DNA of 64,000 bases, from positions 1 to 64,000 of the forward strand of contig NZ_CP047357.1 in assembly GCF_030408835.1 (NCBI RefSeq). The letters run 5' to 3'. The notes below the pieces were generated by a model that saw nothing but the letters and a program-made list of their open reading frames with translations, was not told the DNA's origin and searched no databases. Source of the stretch: Corynebacterium freneyi (GTDB taxonomy: Bacteria > Actinomycetota > Actinomycetes > Mycobacteriales > Mycobacteriaceae). Both the position numbers and the translations under genes were made by a program. Shown here piece by piece: positions 36,450-45,259 of the stretch (the stretch's first letter is position 1; each line of letters begins with the position of its first letter).

Positions 36450-37942
36450 CGGCGGGAATCCTCCTCGGGAGTCGGGGCGGTGTCGTTGGCGGCGTCTGCC
36501 TGGACGGTCGCCCGGTCGGCCGCCGCGGGGATGATCCGCGTCGGGCAGATCAGCGTCACCGTGGTGCCGCGCCCGTCGGGGCTGGTCACGGTCACGGTAC
36601 CGTCGACGCCCGCCGCGCGCTGGCGCATCCCGCGCAGGCCGTGACCGGAGCCGTGCAGCCCGGCGGCCCGTTCGACGGCACCGCCGCGCCCGTCGTCGGC
36701 GATGGTCAGCGTCAACGTGCCGCGTCGCTCACCGCCGGCACCCGCGGCCGGACCATCCGCGCCTTCGGCCGGTTCATCGATGGCCGCCACGACCGTCGCC
36801 CGCGAGGCACCGGAGTGCTTGGCGACGTTGGACAGCGCCTCGGAGGCGAAGAAGAACGCCGCCTCCTCGATATGGCGGGGCATCCGCACCGACGGGACGT
36901 CGACGTCGACGGGCATCGGCATTTCGGCGGCGAGGTCGGCCACCGCCGCCCGCAATCCGTGTTCGGACAGCGCCCGCGGCTGGATGTTGCGGATGACGCG
37001 ACGCAGGTCGGCGAGCACTTCGTCGACGTCGCCATGCACCTCGGCGGCCAGCTTGCCGGTGGGGCCCTCGGGGTCCTCGGCCTCGGCCATGCCCAGCTTC
37101 ATGGTCAGTGCGACCAGCCGATGCTGGACGCCGTCATGCAACGCCCCCTCGATCCGCGCGCGTTCCATCGCCGCCGCGTCGAGCACGTCGGCGCGGGAGG
37201 ATTCGAGGCGGTCGACGTCGGCGCGCAGCTGCTCCTCGTCGGGCGCCATCAGGGTCCGGCCCAGACGTCCGGTCGCCCACGCCCACAGCCCGGCGGAGTA
37301 GAGCAGCGCGATGGCGAAGACCACCGCCGCGACGACCATCCAGACCACGAGCATCCACGTCGGCAGCGGCGCGATGACGGCGTCGTACACGCCCTGGCCG
37401 AACTCTGCGTCGGTGGCGTTCGGGTCCAGCGCCTCCACGGGCGTGCCGTCGAAGAACGGCCACGGGGAAAACAGCATGGTGAACATCACCGGCAGGAACG
37501 CCACGCCCACGGTGAACGGAAAGAGCAGGAAGATCACCAGCGCCAGGTGCGCGAACTGGGAGAACGTCGGGGTACCGCCCTCGTCGGCGAGTCGGTCGAT
37601 GGGCGGCCCGATGGCGTCGGCGCCGGGCCGGTCGATCAGTCGCAGGCGCCACACCTCGACGCGCAGCAGCGCCGGCCACAGCAGATTCCGGATCTGCGGC
37701 ACCAGGCTGATCACCAGCAGCGGCAGGATGACCGAGCCGAGCACCGACGACAGCGCGAGCCCGACGATGATGTTGCCCAGTGCCAGCCACGGCCATTTCG
37801 TGAACAGGTAGCCCGGCCGCCGCAGCGCCTCACCGAGGGTCGCCGCCGGTCCGCGCCCCTCGGGGTGCTTTGCGACGGTCCGCGTGCCACGCGCCTCGGC
37901 GCCGTCGTAAAGCGAAGTGTCGTTGGTGTACGTGGTGTTCAT
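36446..37942 (-). CDS. Sensor histidine kinase (HisKA_3 type)
   Basis: The kinase is 498 residues from the ATG at 37942 with an AAGGAC-containing site. The N-terminal tail (about 1-45) is followed by four TM helices in two hairpins, typical of putative-sensor-domain kinases of actinobacteria. The phosphoacceptor His lies in RIEGALHDGVQHRLVAL, and the HATPase domain has DDGRGG and GHGLRGMRQR. It pairs with the downstream response regulator. The N-terminal tail contains two head-to-head copies of the dispersed motif (37867-37877, 37903-37913), which would give an mRNA hairpin near the start of translation. Confidence 0.92.
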   Translation of the reverse strand: MNTTYTNDTSLYDGAEARGTRTVAKHPEGRGPAATLGEALRRPGYLFTKWPWLALGNIIVGLALSSVLGSVILPLLVISLVPQIRNLLWPALLRVEVWRLRLIDRPGADAIGPPIDRLADEGGTPTFSQFAHLALVIFLLFPFTVGVAFLPVMFTMLFSPWPFFDGTPVEALDPNATDAEFGQGVYDAVIAPLPTWMLVVWMVVAAVVFAIALLYSAGLWAWATGRLGRTLMAPDEEQLRADVDRLESSRADVLDAAAMERARIEGALHDGVQHRLVALTMKLGMAEAEDPEGPTGKLAAEVHGDVDEVLADLRRVIRNIQPRALSEHGLRAAVADLAAEMPMPVDVDVPSVRMPRHIEEAAFFFASEALSNVAKHSGASRATVVAAIDEPAEGADGPAAGAGGERRGTLTLTIADDGRGGAVERAAGLHGSGHGLRGMRQRAAGVDGTVTVTSPDGRGTTVTLICPTRIIPAAADRATVQADAANDTAPTPEEDSRR

Positions 37943-38182
37943 GGCGGGTCCTTCCGTATCCCGGTGACGGGGCCCTGTTGCTCCGTCTGACCCAATTTCA
38001 CCGTTCCACCAGCGAAAATACAGTGGCTCCCGCGCCCGTTTCACGGTGGCGCGTACGCTACCCCCGCCGCCTGGGCGGGAACCATCTGGGGCGGCGGGGA
38101 GTTGTGCAGGGGTCCCCGAAAACGCGAAAATCGCTGGAATGCGGCCGGTCCCCGGGTCCGCGAGCTGCGACGAAGGAGCCCC

Positions 38183-38836
38183 GTGCAGACGATCATCGAT
38201 TGGTCAGTGTCCCTCATGGGCGTCTTCGGTCCGCCGGGCATCGCGTTGGCGATCCTCGTGGAGACGATCCTGCCGCCGGTGCCTTCGGAGCTGTTCCTGC
38301 CGCTGGCCGGGTTCACGGCCACGACCGGCAAGTTCACCTGGTGGAGTGCGGTGGCGTGGGCGACGGGCGGTTCGGTGGTGGGCGCGTTCGTGCTTTACTG
38401 GGCCGGGGCGGCGCTGGGGGCGGAGCGCGTACGTGCGATCGCGGAGAAGCTTCCGCTCACCAGGGCATCCGACGTGGATTACGCGCTGGAGTGGTTCGGC
38501 CGACACGGAGAGGCGTCGGTGTTTTTGGGCCGCATGGTCCCGGGCATCCGGTCCATCATTTCTGTGCCTGCGGGACTGTGGCGGATGCCGTTGCTCAAAT
38601 TCGCCCTGTACACGACCGCGGGGTCGACGATCTGGAACGGCGTGCTGGTGTACCTGGGCGTCATCCTCGGTGCGAAGTGGCACATCGTCGGCGAGTGGAT
38701 CGACAGGTTTTCGGTGGTCATCTACGTCGCCTGCGCGGTGGTGGCGGTGGTGGCCGTCGTGCTGCTCGTGCGGCGGCGCAGGCGCGAGCGCGAGGGAGAC
38801 CGGACGGCTACTTCAGGCCGTGGACCCGACGCATGA
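38183..38836 (+). CDS. DedA-family membrane protein
   Basis: A 217-residue protein from GTG 38183 behind a GAAGGAG site. It has five or six hydrophobic segments and DedA family features: ETILPPVPSELFLPLAGF near the N-terminus, then GAALGAERV and the FLGRMVPGIRSIISVPAG segment with the conserved Arg. DedA proteins are proposed undecaprenyl-phosphate or phospholipid flippases. The last 29 bp overlap the convergent SDR gene. Confidence 0.92.
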   Translation: MQTIIDWSVSLMGVFGPPGIALAILVETILPPVPSELFLPLAGFTATTGKFTWWSAVAWATGGSVVGAFVLYWAGAALGAERVRAIAEKLPLTRASDVDYALEWFGRHGEASVFLGRMVPGIRSIISVPAGLWRMPLLKFALYTTAGSTIWNGVLVYLGVILGAKWHIVGEWIDRFSVVIYVACAVVAVVAVVLLVRRRRREREGDRTATSGRGPDA

Positions 38837-39659
38837 GGGCCAGCGTCGCCTCGGTGGGCAGCGCCCGCGTCAACGGCACGACCAGCCCCGCCCTCGATCC
38901 CCGGGCGACCAGGGGCAGCGGGCGCTCGGCGGTGATTTCGTGCATGACGGTCTCGGCGACGTCGTCGGCGGAGATGCCCTTGGCCTCGTTGGCGTCGAGG
39001 TTCTTCAGCATGGTCAGGGCGTCGTCGCGGTAGGGCGAGTCGATGTCGGCGCCGTACTTGGTGCGGCGGTTGGAGATGCCGGTGTTGATGCTGCCCGGCT
39101 CGACGACGGTGACGCCGATGCCGAAGCGCGACACCTCCCCGCGCAGCGACATGCCGAAACCGCGCAGCGCCGCCTTCGTGGCCACGTACGACGACCGGTG
39201 GGGCAGCGGCAGACCGCCGAGCATCGAGCCGACCAGGATCACGCGGCCGCGCCCGGCGTCGCGCATCGACGGCAGCAGGCGCTGAACCAGATCCACCTGT
39301 CCCAGTACGTTGACCTGGAACAGCCTGTTCAGGGCGTCGGCGGGCAGCTCCTCGAAGGGGCCGGACTGGCTTTCGCCGGCGTTGGCGATGACGACGGACG
39401 GGGCGCCGCCGGAGATGACTTCGTCGGCTGCGGCCGTGATGGAGGCGCGATCGCCCATGTCGAGGGCGATCATCTCGATGCCGTCGGGGTGCGGGGCGTC
39501 GGCGCCCTTGCGGGAGGTCCCGACGACGTCGAACCCGGCGTCGCGCAACGCCTCGGCGCAGGCCCAGCCGATGCCGGAGGACGCGCCGGTGACCAGCGCG
39601 CGGCCGGAAACGGCGGGGAGTTTGGGGCCGTGGGTCAACGTGGTGCGGGGCAGGGCCAT
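38808..39659 (-). CDS. Short-chain dehydrogenase/reductase
   Basis: An NAD(P)-dependent oxidoreductase of 283 residues with the Rossmann motif TGASSGIG near residue 25, an NAG-type motif (NAGES) and the catalytic YxxxK in SSYVATKAALRGF. An AAAGGA site precedes the ATG. It follows the enoyl-reductase-like gene with a 31-bp gap on the same strand and is probably co-transcribed, suggesting joint lipid metabolism. Substrate unknown. Confidence 0.9.
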   Translation of the reverse strand: MALPRTTLTHGPKLPAVSGRALVTGASSGIGWACAEALRDAGFDVVGTSRKGADAPHPDGIEMIALDMGDRASITAAADEVISGGAPSVVIANAGESQSGPFEELPADALNRLFQVNVLGQVDLVQRLLPSMRDAGRGRVILVGSMLGGLPLPHRSSYVATKAALRGFGMSLRGEVSRFGIGVTVVEPGSINTGISNRRTKYGADIDSPYRDDALTMLKNLDANEAKGISADDVAETVMHEITAERPLPLVARGSRAGLVVPLTRALPTEATLALMRRVHGLK

Positions 39660-39690
39660 GGCGTGGTCCTTTCGGTAGGGGCGGGGCGGG

Positions 39691-41001
39691 TCAGCCCAGC
39701 TTGCGGGCGCCGATCTTCATGCCGCCCTCGCGGAGGCGTTCGACGAGGGCGTCGCCGATGCCGGACGCGGGGGTGAGTACGCCGGTCCGGTTCGGCAGGC
39801 GGTCGCGGTCGAATGCCAGGGCCAGGGCGGCGGCGGAGATCATCATGGCGGTGCCGTCGTAGCCGGGGTCCTTCTCCAATTCGACGCGGCTGGTCCATTG
39901 GGCGCCCGACAGGGTCAGCGAGTGGACGTCGATGGTGAAGCGGCCGTGGGCGCGGTCCTCCTCGGACGGGCCCTCGCCGGGTGCGGGCAGCTTCTTGTCC
40001 AGCAGTTTCGCCGTCGGGCCGAACGTCATGCCGCCGATGAGCGCACCCATGGCGGCCTTGAACGCGCGGGCGCGGACGGCCGACTTCGGGCCGCGGCCGA
40101 CGGACATGACCTCGCGGTAGCGGAAGCCGTCGCCGTAGCCGTCGGGGCCCTCGGCGTCGAGCAGGGCGGCGGTGCGACGGACGACGCGGGTGTTGTACGG
40201 CGCCATGAAAAACGGTGCGAACGCGCCGGTCTCGCCGAGGTAGATGTCGCGGCGAGGGACGATGGGTGCGTCGTCCTGGCGCCTGGGCCCCGGCCCCTCG
40301 AGTCCGGGGTTGAGCGAGTAGGCGGTGCCGGCGATGCGGGCACGGTCGGGGTCGGCCTTGACGTCGTTGAGCTGTTGGCGCAGCGAGTCGATGGTGCCTC
40401 CGGACACTCCGCCGCGCATGTGGGTGACCACGAGGGTGGTTTCGCCGAGGTTGCCGTCTCCGGCGGCTGCGGCGGCGTCGTGAAGCACCTTGACGCCGAT
40501 GTCGGAGGGGATCGAGTCGAAGCCGCACGAGTGGACGATCCGCGCGCCAGTCGACTGCGCCAGTTCGTGGTTGGCGGCGATGGAGTCGTGTGCGAAGAGC
40601 ACTTCGCCGGTCAGGTCGACGTAATCGGTGCCGGCGGCCGCGCAGGCGTGGGCCAGCGGGTGGCCGTAACGGGCGTACGGCCCGACGAGGGTGAGCACCA
40701 CGCGGGTGGATTCGGCCAGTGCCCGCATGTCGGCGTCGGAGGCGGCGTCGGCGACGATGAGCGGCCAGTCCGCGGCGGTGTCCGGCAGGTCGTCGCGCAG
40801 GGCCGATAGTTTCGCGCGGTCGCGTCCGGCCAGTGCGATGGAGGTTCCGGTGGGCGCGTGCGCGGCCAGATGCTTTGCGACGAGCCCACCGACGAATCCG
40901 GTGGCCCCGAACACCACGATGTCGTGTGGGCGTTCGGTGCGGTCGGTGGCGGCGTCGCTGATCCGGTCGGTGCGGTCGGTGGCGTTGTCGTCCCGAGTCA
41001 T
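39691..41001 (-). CDS. Saccharopine dehydrogenase-like / trans-acting enoyl reductase-type protein
   Basis: A 436-residue protein has an N-terminal Rossmann fold starting IVVFGATGFVGGLVAKHL after a 27-residue hydrophilic tail, and the family segments VGPYARYGHPLAHACAAAGTDYVDLTGE and HSCGFDSIPSDIGV. Mycobacterial relatives include the trans-acting enoyl reductase that works with polyketide synthases on phthiocerol-type lipids, but no PKS is seen here. TAGCGT ends 6 nt before the ATG, suggesting a leaderless message. The gene is divergent from metB. Confidence 0.85.
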   Translation of the reverse strand: MTRDDNATDRTDRISDAATDRTERPHDIVVFGATGFVGGLVAKHLAAHAPTGTSIALAGRDRAKLSALRDDLPDTAADWPLIVADAASDADMRALAESTRVVLTLVGPYARYGHPLAHACAAAGTDYVDLTGEVLFAHDSIAANHELAQSTGARIVHSCGFDSIPSDIGVKVLHDAAAAAGDGNLGETTLVVTHMRGGVSGGTIDSLRQQLNDVKADPDRARIAGTAYSLNPGLEGPGPRRQDDAPIVPRRDIYLGETGAFAPFFMAPYNTRVVRRTAALLDAEGPDGYGDGFRYREVMSVGRGPKSAVRARAFKAAMGALIGGMTFGPTAKLLDKKLPAPGEGPSEEDRAHGRFTIDVHSLTLSGAQWTSRVELEKDPGYDGTAMMISAAALALAFDRDRLPNRTGVLTPASGIGDALVERLREGGMKIGARKLG

Positions 41002-41053
41002 GGTCCCACGCTATCGGGGCCGCGGGATTCTCGCGGGGTTTTTCGCCATTCGT

Positions 41054-41082
41054 TTGTAGACAGCTCGGTCTAAGGGCATAAT
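41054..41082 (+). promoter_or_regulatory. metB promoter with McbR-type operator
   Basis: TTGTAG (41054-41059), a 17-bp spacer and CATAAT (41077-41082) form a good promoter. TAGAC-AGCTCG-GTCTA (41057-41072) overlaps its -35 and spacer. TAGAC-N6-GTCTA is the published binding motif of McbR, the TetR-type repressor of sulfur-amino-acid genes in C. glutamicum, so repression in response to methionine metabolites is expected. Confidence 0.87.
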
Positions 41083-41169
41083 GACGGGCACCCCGCTCGC
41101 CGTCGGCGGGCCGTGCCCGTCACGCGCCCGTCGGCGGCGTGCACCGATTACGAGCAGGAGAAGATCGCA

Positions 41170-42411
41170 ATGAGCCAGGCCGACGCCGACCAGTCCCACG
41201 CCCCGAAGGACGGCGCCGACTACGACTCGACCCACGAGGTGGCGCATCCCGAGCGTGCCTTCGACACCGCCGCCGTGCGCGCCGGCTACCACCCGGATTC
41301 GCTGTACGGCCCGGTGAACGTGCCGATCTACGCCAGCTCGACGTTCGCGCAGGACGGCATCAACGTGCTGCGCGGCGGTTTCGAGTACACCCGTGTGGCC
41401 AACCCCACGTCGGCCGCGCTGGAGGCCGCGATCGCCGAGCTCGAGGGCGCCCGCTACGGCCGGGTGTTCGCGTCGGGCATGGCGGCGACGGACATCCTGC
41501 TGCGCGCGTACCTGCGCCCGGGTGCGCACATCGTCATTCCGAACGACGCCTACGGCGGGACGTACCGCCTGGTGGACACCATGTTCGGCGACTGGGGCGT
41601 GGAGTACTCGGTGGCCGACCTGGGCAGCGTCGAGTCGGTGCGCGCGGCGATCAGGCCGAACACGAAGATCGTGTGGATCGAGACCCCGACGAACCCGCTG
41701 CTCACCGTCGGCGACATCGCGGGCATCGCCGCGGCGGTCAAGGAGGCCAATGCGGAGCTGGGCGCGGACGCGAAGCTGATCGTGGACAACACGTTCGCCT
41801 CGCCGTACCTGCAGCGCCCGCTGGAGCTGGGCGCGGATGCGGTGCTGCATTCGACGACGAAGTACATCGGCGGCCATTCGGACGTCATCGGCGGTGCGGT
41901 GGTCACCAACGATGCGGCGCTGGATGAGGAGCTGGACTTCCTGCGCGGCGGCATCGGCGCGACGCCGAGCGCTTTCGACGCGTTCCTCACCGCCCGCGGC
42001 CTGAAGACGTTGGGTCTGCGCATGGACCGCCACTGCGACAATGCCGAGAAGGTCGCCGCGTTCCTGGAGTCGCGCCCGGAGATTTCGCAGGTCCTGTACC
42101 CGGGCCTGGAGTCGCACCCGAATCATGAGGTGGCGAAGTCGCAGATGAAGCGTTTCGGCGGCATGGTGTCGGCGCGCCTGGCCGGTGGCGCGGAGGCGGC
42201 GGCGAAGCTGTGCGAGTCGACCCGCGAGTTCCTGTTGGCGGAGTCGCTGGGCGGCGTGGAGTCGCTCATCGAGGTTCCGGCCGGCATGACCCACCAGTCC
42301 ACCGAGGGCACGCAGCTGGAGATCCCGGCGGATCTGGTGCGCCTGTCCGTGGGCATCGAGGACGTCGACGACCTCATCGCGGACCTCGCGCAGGCTCTCG
42401 ACCGGCTCTAG
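41170..42411 (+). CDS. metB: Cystathionine gamma-synthase
   Basis: It joins O-acylhomoserine and cysteine to make cystathionine in methionine synthesis. The 413-residue PLP enzyme of the Cys/Met metabolism family has the PLP-lysine in LHSTTKYIGGHSD, VDNTFASP upstream of it, and YTRVANPTSAALE near the N-terminus. The start at 41170 has an AGGAGA site. A cystathionine beta- or gamma-lyase function cannot be fully excluded by sequence, but the McbR operator in front and overall similarity favour MetB. Confidence 0.93.
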   Translation: MSQADADQSHAPKDGADYDSTHEVAHPERAFDTAAVRAGYHPDSLYGPVNVPIYASSTFAQDGINVLRGGFEYTRVANPTSAALEAAIAELEGARYGRVFASGMAATDILLRAYLRPGAHIVIPNDAYGGTYRLVDTMFGDWGVEYSVADLGSVESVRAAIRPNTKIVWIETPTNPLLTVGDIAGIAAAVKEANAELGADAKLIVDNTFASPYLQRPLELGADAVLHSTTKYIGGHSDVIGGAVVTNDAALDEELDFLRGGIGATPSAFDAFLTARGLKTLGLRMDRHCDNAEKVAAFLESRPEISQVLYPGLESHPNHEVAKSQMKRFGGMVSARLAGGAEAAAKLCESTREFLLAESLGGVESLIEVPAGMTHQSTEGTQLEIPADLVRLSVGIEDVDDLIADLAQALDRL

Positions 42412-42504
42412 GAGGGCGGCCCCTGGTTCGTGCTCAAGCACCTCATGCCCACCGCCGACGTGCCCGTGGTGCAGCTGCCCATCAACGCCGAAAAGCCGCT
42501 GCCG
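42412..42504 (+). pseudogene. Relic of a LigB/DODA-type extradiol dioxygenase gene
   Basis: Directly after the metB stop, in the same frame, the sequence encodes GPWFVLKHLMPTADVPVVQL and then PINAEKPL. This strongly resembles an internal segment of class III extradiol dioxygenases of the YgiD/DODA family, where W-VL-H-P-AD-PVVQLS is conserved. Neither a start nor the metal-binding His residues nor a C-terminus is present. It is about 30 codons long and ends against the LysR gene. Interpretation as a gene remnant is inference from the motif. Confidence 0.6.
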
Positions 42505-42519
42505 CTGCCGGCCCGCCGG

Positions 42520-43428
42520 TCACGCCACCCAGCGACCCGCATCGGCCAGGGCGAGGATGTCGTCGTTCAGCGCGGCGACGGGCGGAGTCATGTCGACGGC
42601 GCGGCGGCGGATCATCCCCAGCTCGCGGTGGGCCGCCGGGGCGATTGGCCGCAACACGATCCCCGTCACGGAGAGAAACGGATCGTCGATGGGCAGCAAC
42701 GCCACCCCCAGACCGGCGCTGACCAGGCCCGCGACGGTGGTCAACTCCATCGACTCGAAGACGAGGCGGGGGCGGAACCCGGCGGCGTCGGCAAGCGAAT
42801 CCAGCAGCAGCCGCGTGCCGTAGCCGGGCAACATCGCGATGAACGGATCCTCCTCCACCGACCGCAGGCGCAGCGGCGCGGCCGACCCGGCTAGGCGGTG
42901 ATCGGCGGGCAGGCCGACGGCCAGACGCTGGCGGGCCAGGGGCGTCCACTCGAGGGGGCCGTCGGCGAGGGATTCGGGGGGCTGCGGGCCGACGAGCGCG
43001 AGGTCGGCCTCGTCGGCCAAGACACGGTCGACGAGCAGGCGGGCGGCGCCCTGATGCAGGGAAATCGCCGCATCCGGCCTGGTGGCGCGGGCGGCGCGGA
43101 GGATCTCCGGGACCATCCACGTGCCCAGCGAATGCATGAAGTCCAGGCGCACGGGGCCCTGGGCGGGGTCGACGAGGCGGGCGACCTCGGCGGCGCCGGC
43201 GCGTAGGGCATCCGTCGCGGCGCCGGCGGCTTCGGCGAAGGCCCGGCCGCGGGCGTTGAGCTCCAGGCCCCGGCCATCGCGGTCGAAGAGTCGCGCGCCC
43301 AGCGTCGCCTCGAGTCTGGCGAGGCGCCGCGACAGCGTCGGCTGCGGGATGCCCAGATTCGCCGCCGAGTCGCCCATGTGGCGGGTGCGCGCGAGGTCCA
43401 GGAACCAGTCGAGGTCGGTGGGGATCAT
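42520..43428 (-). CDS. LysR-family transcriptional regulator
   Basis: A 302-residue regulator with an N-terminal winged HTH (LDWFLDLARTRHMGDSAANL, then PQPTLSRRLARLEATLG) and the LysR substrate-binding domain. The start at 43428 has TACCGT ending 6 nt before it, suggesting a leaderless transcript. An ATG 18 nt upstream is less likely. It is divergent from an MFS transporter gene, with palindromes between, the usual arrangement for a regulator and its target. Its remaining neighbour downstream is a LigB relic, so the original regulon may have included that gene. Confidence 0.9.
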   Translation of the reverse strand: MIPTDLDWFLDLARTRHMGDSAANLGIPQPTLSRRLARLEATLGARLFDRDGRGLELNARGRAFAEAAGAATDALRAGAAEVARLVDPAQGPVRLDFMHSLGTWMVPEILRAARATRPDAAISLHQGAARLLVDRVLADEADLALVGPQPPESLADGPLEWTPLARQRLAVGLPADHRLAGSAAPLRLRSVEEDPFIAMLPGYGTRLLLDSLADAAGFRPRLVFESMELTTVAGLVSAGLGVALLPIDDPFLSVTGIVLRPIAPAAHRELGMIRRRAVDMTPPVAALNDDILALADAGRWVA

Positions 43429-43438
43429 GAAACAACGG

Positions 43439-43493
43439 TATCCCACGAGGGGATATGCGCGACATGCAATGGATCATCCCGGACAATGCATTG
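43439..43493. promoter_or_regulatory. Candidate LysR operator between regulator and MFS gene
   Basis: Two palindromes lie in the 90-bp divergent gap. TATCCC-ACGAG-GGGATA (43439-43455) fits the T-N11-A LysR pattern, and CAATGCATTG (43484-43493) is a perfect 10-bp palindrome with a related ATGCAATGG upstream. The first overlaps the regulator promoter, as expected for autoregulation. Confidence 0.55.
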
Positions 43494-43518
43494 GAAGTAT
43501 CGAAGGCCCCGGCGCACC

Positions 43519-44766
43519 ATGGTCGACATGAGCAACGAGCAGCACACGGTCGCATCTCCGGCGATTCCGGAGGGGCTGACGCCCGGAGCCCCGGGTTTCC
43601 GCCGCGCATTGGTCGCGGTGCTTTTCGCCGGCATCGCCTCGTTCCAGGCGCTGTATGCGACGCAGGCGCTGCTGCCGGTGCTGACGGAGGACCTGGCCAT
43701 CAGCCCCGCGACCGCCGCCCTGACGGTGTCGGCGGCGACGGGCGGCCTGGCGTGCGCGATCATCCCCATGTCGGTGCTGTCCGAACGGTTCGGACGGCGC
43801 CCGATGATCCTGATCGGCGCGGTGCTGGCCACCCTCCTCGGTCTCACGCTCGCGCTGGCGCCGTCCGCGTCGGCGCTGATCGGCCTGCGCCTGATCCAGG
43901 GCCTGGTCATCGCGGGCGTCCCGGCGGTGGCGATGACGTACGTGTCGGAGGAGGTCCACCCGCAGCACGTGCCGCGCATCATGGGCCTGTACGTGGCGGG
44001 CACGACGGTGGGCGGGCTGCTGGGCCGCATCATCCCGTCGATCGTGCTGGAGTTCGCCGGCTGGCGCGTGGCGACGGTCGCCTCGTCGCTGGTCGCCCTC
44101 ACGTTCGCGGTGGCCACGGTGTGGTTGCTGCCGCGCCAGCGGCGCTTCACGCCGAAGCAGCTGACGCCGGGCGGCGAGATCCGGGCGTTGGTCGGCCACC
44201 TGGGCAATCCGCGGCTGCTGGGCCTGTACGCCCTGGCGTTTTTGTCGATGGGCGCGTTCGTGTCGCTGTACAACTACGTCGGCTTCCGCCTGGGCGACAC
44301 CTTCGGCTTGTCGGCCGCCGCGGCGGGGCTGGTGTTCCTGCTCTATTTGACGGGCACGTGGACGTCGGCGCGTGCGGGCTTCTTCGCCCAGAGCATCGGT
44401 CGTCGTGAAGCGATGCTCGCCGCGATCGTCGCCGGCATCGCGGGCCTGGCGCTGACCGCCACCCCGTGGTTGGCGACGGTGCTGCTAGGCGTGGCGGTGT
44501 TCACGGGCGGGTTCTTCGTGGCGCATTCGTTGGCGTCGTCGTCGGTGGGGCTCATCGCGACGGAGGACCGGGCGGAGGCCAGCTCGATGTACCTGTTCAG
44601 CTACTACCTGGGGTCGTCGGTGGTCGGGTGGGTCTCCGGCCACGTGCTGGGCTGGGGCGGCTGGGGGGTGCTGGTCTGCTGGCTGATCGGCCTGTTCGTC
44701 CTCGCCGGGGCGGCGACGGTGGTGGGCACGAGCGGCATCCGCGGCCCCCGGCGGCAGGCGTCTTAG
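43519..44766 (+). CDS. MFS transporter (YnfM-like)
   Basis: A 415-residue, 12-helix transporter starting MVDMSNEQ; an ATG at 43528 is an alternative. The segment FQALYATQALLPVLTEDLAIS is typical of the YnfM/AraJ-type branch, and motif A reads SERFGRRPM. The divergent LysR gene probably controls it. Substrate unknown; relatives are drug or arabinose-type exporters. It is convergent with the Rieske gene, overlapping its end by 4 bp. Confidence 0.9.
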   Translation: MVDMSNEQHTVASPAIPEGLTPGAPGFRRALVAVLFAGIASFQALYATQALLPVLTEDLAISPATAALTVSAATGGLACAIIPMSVLSERFGRRPMILIGAVLATLLGLTLALAPSASALIGLRLIQGLVIAGVPAVAMTYVSEEVHPQHVPRIMGLYVAGTTVGGLLGRIIPSIVLEFAGWRVATVASSLVALTFAVATVWLLPRQRRFTPKQLTPGGEIRALVGHLGNPRLLGLYALAFLSMGAFVSLYNYVGFRLGDTFGLSAAAAGLVFLLYLTGTWTSARAGFFAQSIGRREAMLAAIVAGIAGLALTATPWLATVLLGVAVFTGGFFVAHSLASSSVGLIATEDRAEASSMYLFSYYLGSSVVGWVSGHVLGWGGWGVLVCWLIGLFVLAGAATVVGTSGIRGPRRQAS

Positions 44767-45152
44767 CCGACCACCAGGTCGCCGTCGTCGGCGGCCATGG
44801 GGGCGGCGCCGGCGGGGTGGCGTGACGGGCCGGACACGACGTCGCCGGTGTCGATGTCGAAGTGGGAGTTGTGGTCGGGGCAGATCATGACGCCGTCGCG
44901 CACGGCGTTGATGCGTCCGCCCTGGTGGGGGCAGCGCACGGACCAGGCCTTGAACACGCCCTCTTCGGGCTGGGTGACCACGTAGTCGCCGACGACGGTG
45001 CCGCCGCCGACGGGGACGTCCGCCGCGGCGACGCGTTCGACGTCGGAGCCGGGCGCGCAGGCGGCGAGGAGGGCACCGGCGGCGGTGGTGGCGGTGCCGA
45101 GCAGGAATCCTCGGCGGGAGCAGGAGAACTGGGGGGCTGCCTTGTCGTTCAT
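44763..45152 (-). CDS. Rieske [2Fe-2S] lipoprotein with Tat signal
   Basis: A 129-residue exported iron-sulfur protein. The N-terminus has a twin-arginine motif (SRRGFLLG) and a lipobox (LLAAC), so it is probably exported folded by Tat and lipid-anchored. The cluster ligands are in CPHQGG and CPDHNSHFD. TACCCT ends 7 nt before the ATG at 45152, which favours that start over the ATG two codons upstream. Small Tat-Rieske proteins of this kind are common in actinobacteria, but their electron partners are not known. Confidence 0.9.
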   Translation of the reverse strand: MNDKAAPQFSCSRRGFLLGTATTAAGALLAACAPGSDVERVAAADVPVGGGTVVGDYVVTQPEEGVFKAWSVRCPHQGGRINAVRDGVMICPDHNSHFDIDTGDVVSGPSRHPAGAAPMAADDGDLVVG

Positions 45153-45259
45153 GCCCATCAGGGTACCCGGCGGGCATTGCTTGACGACGGCCCGTCGGCA
45201 CGCGGAGACGGCAGCGTCGCGGGGTGCGCCGGGACCCCGATTCGCGGGCCCGGCAGTGC

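Noticed and set aside
38030..38050. Second parS-like site (GTTTCACGG)
   Set aside because: Only the left half matches; the right half diverges. Similar half matches at 18500 and 50415 were also dropped.
41083..41169. Riboswitch in the metB leader
   Set aside because: The leader is under 90 nt and shows no SAM-riboswitch-like core. McbR control explains regulation.
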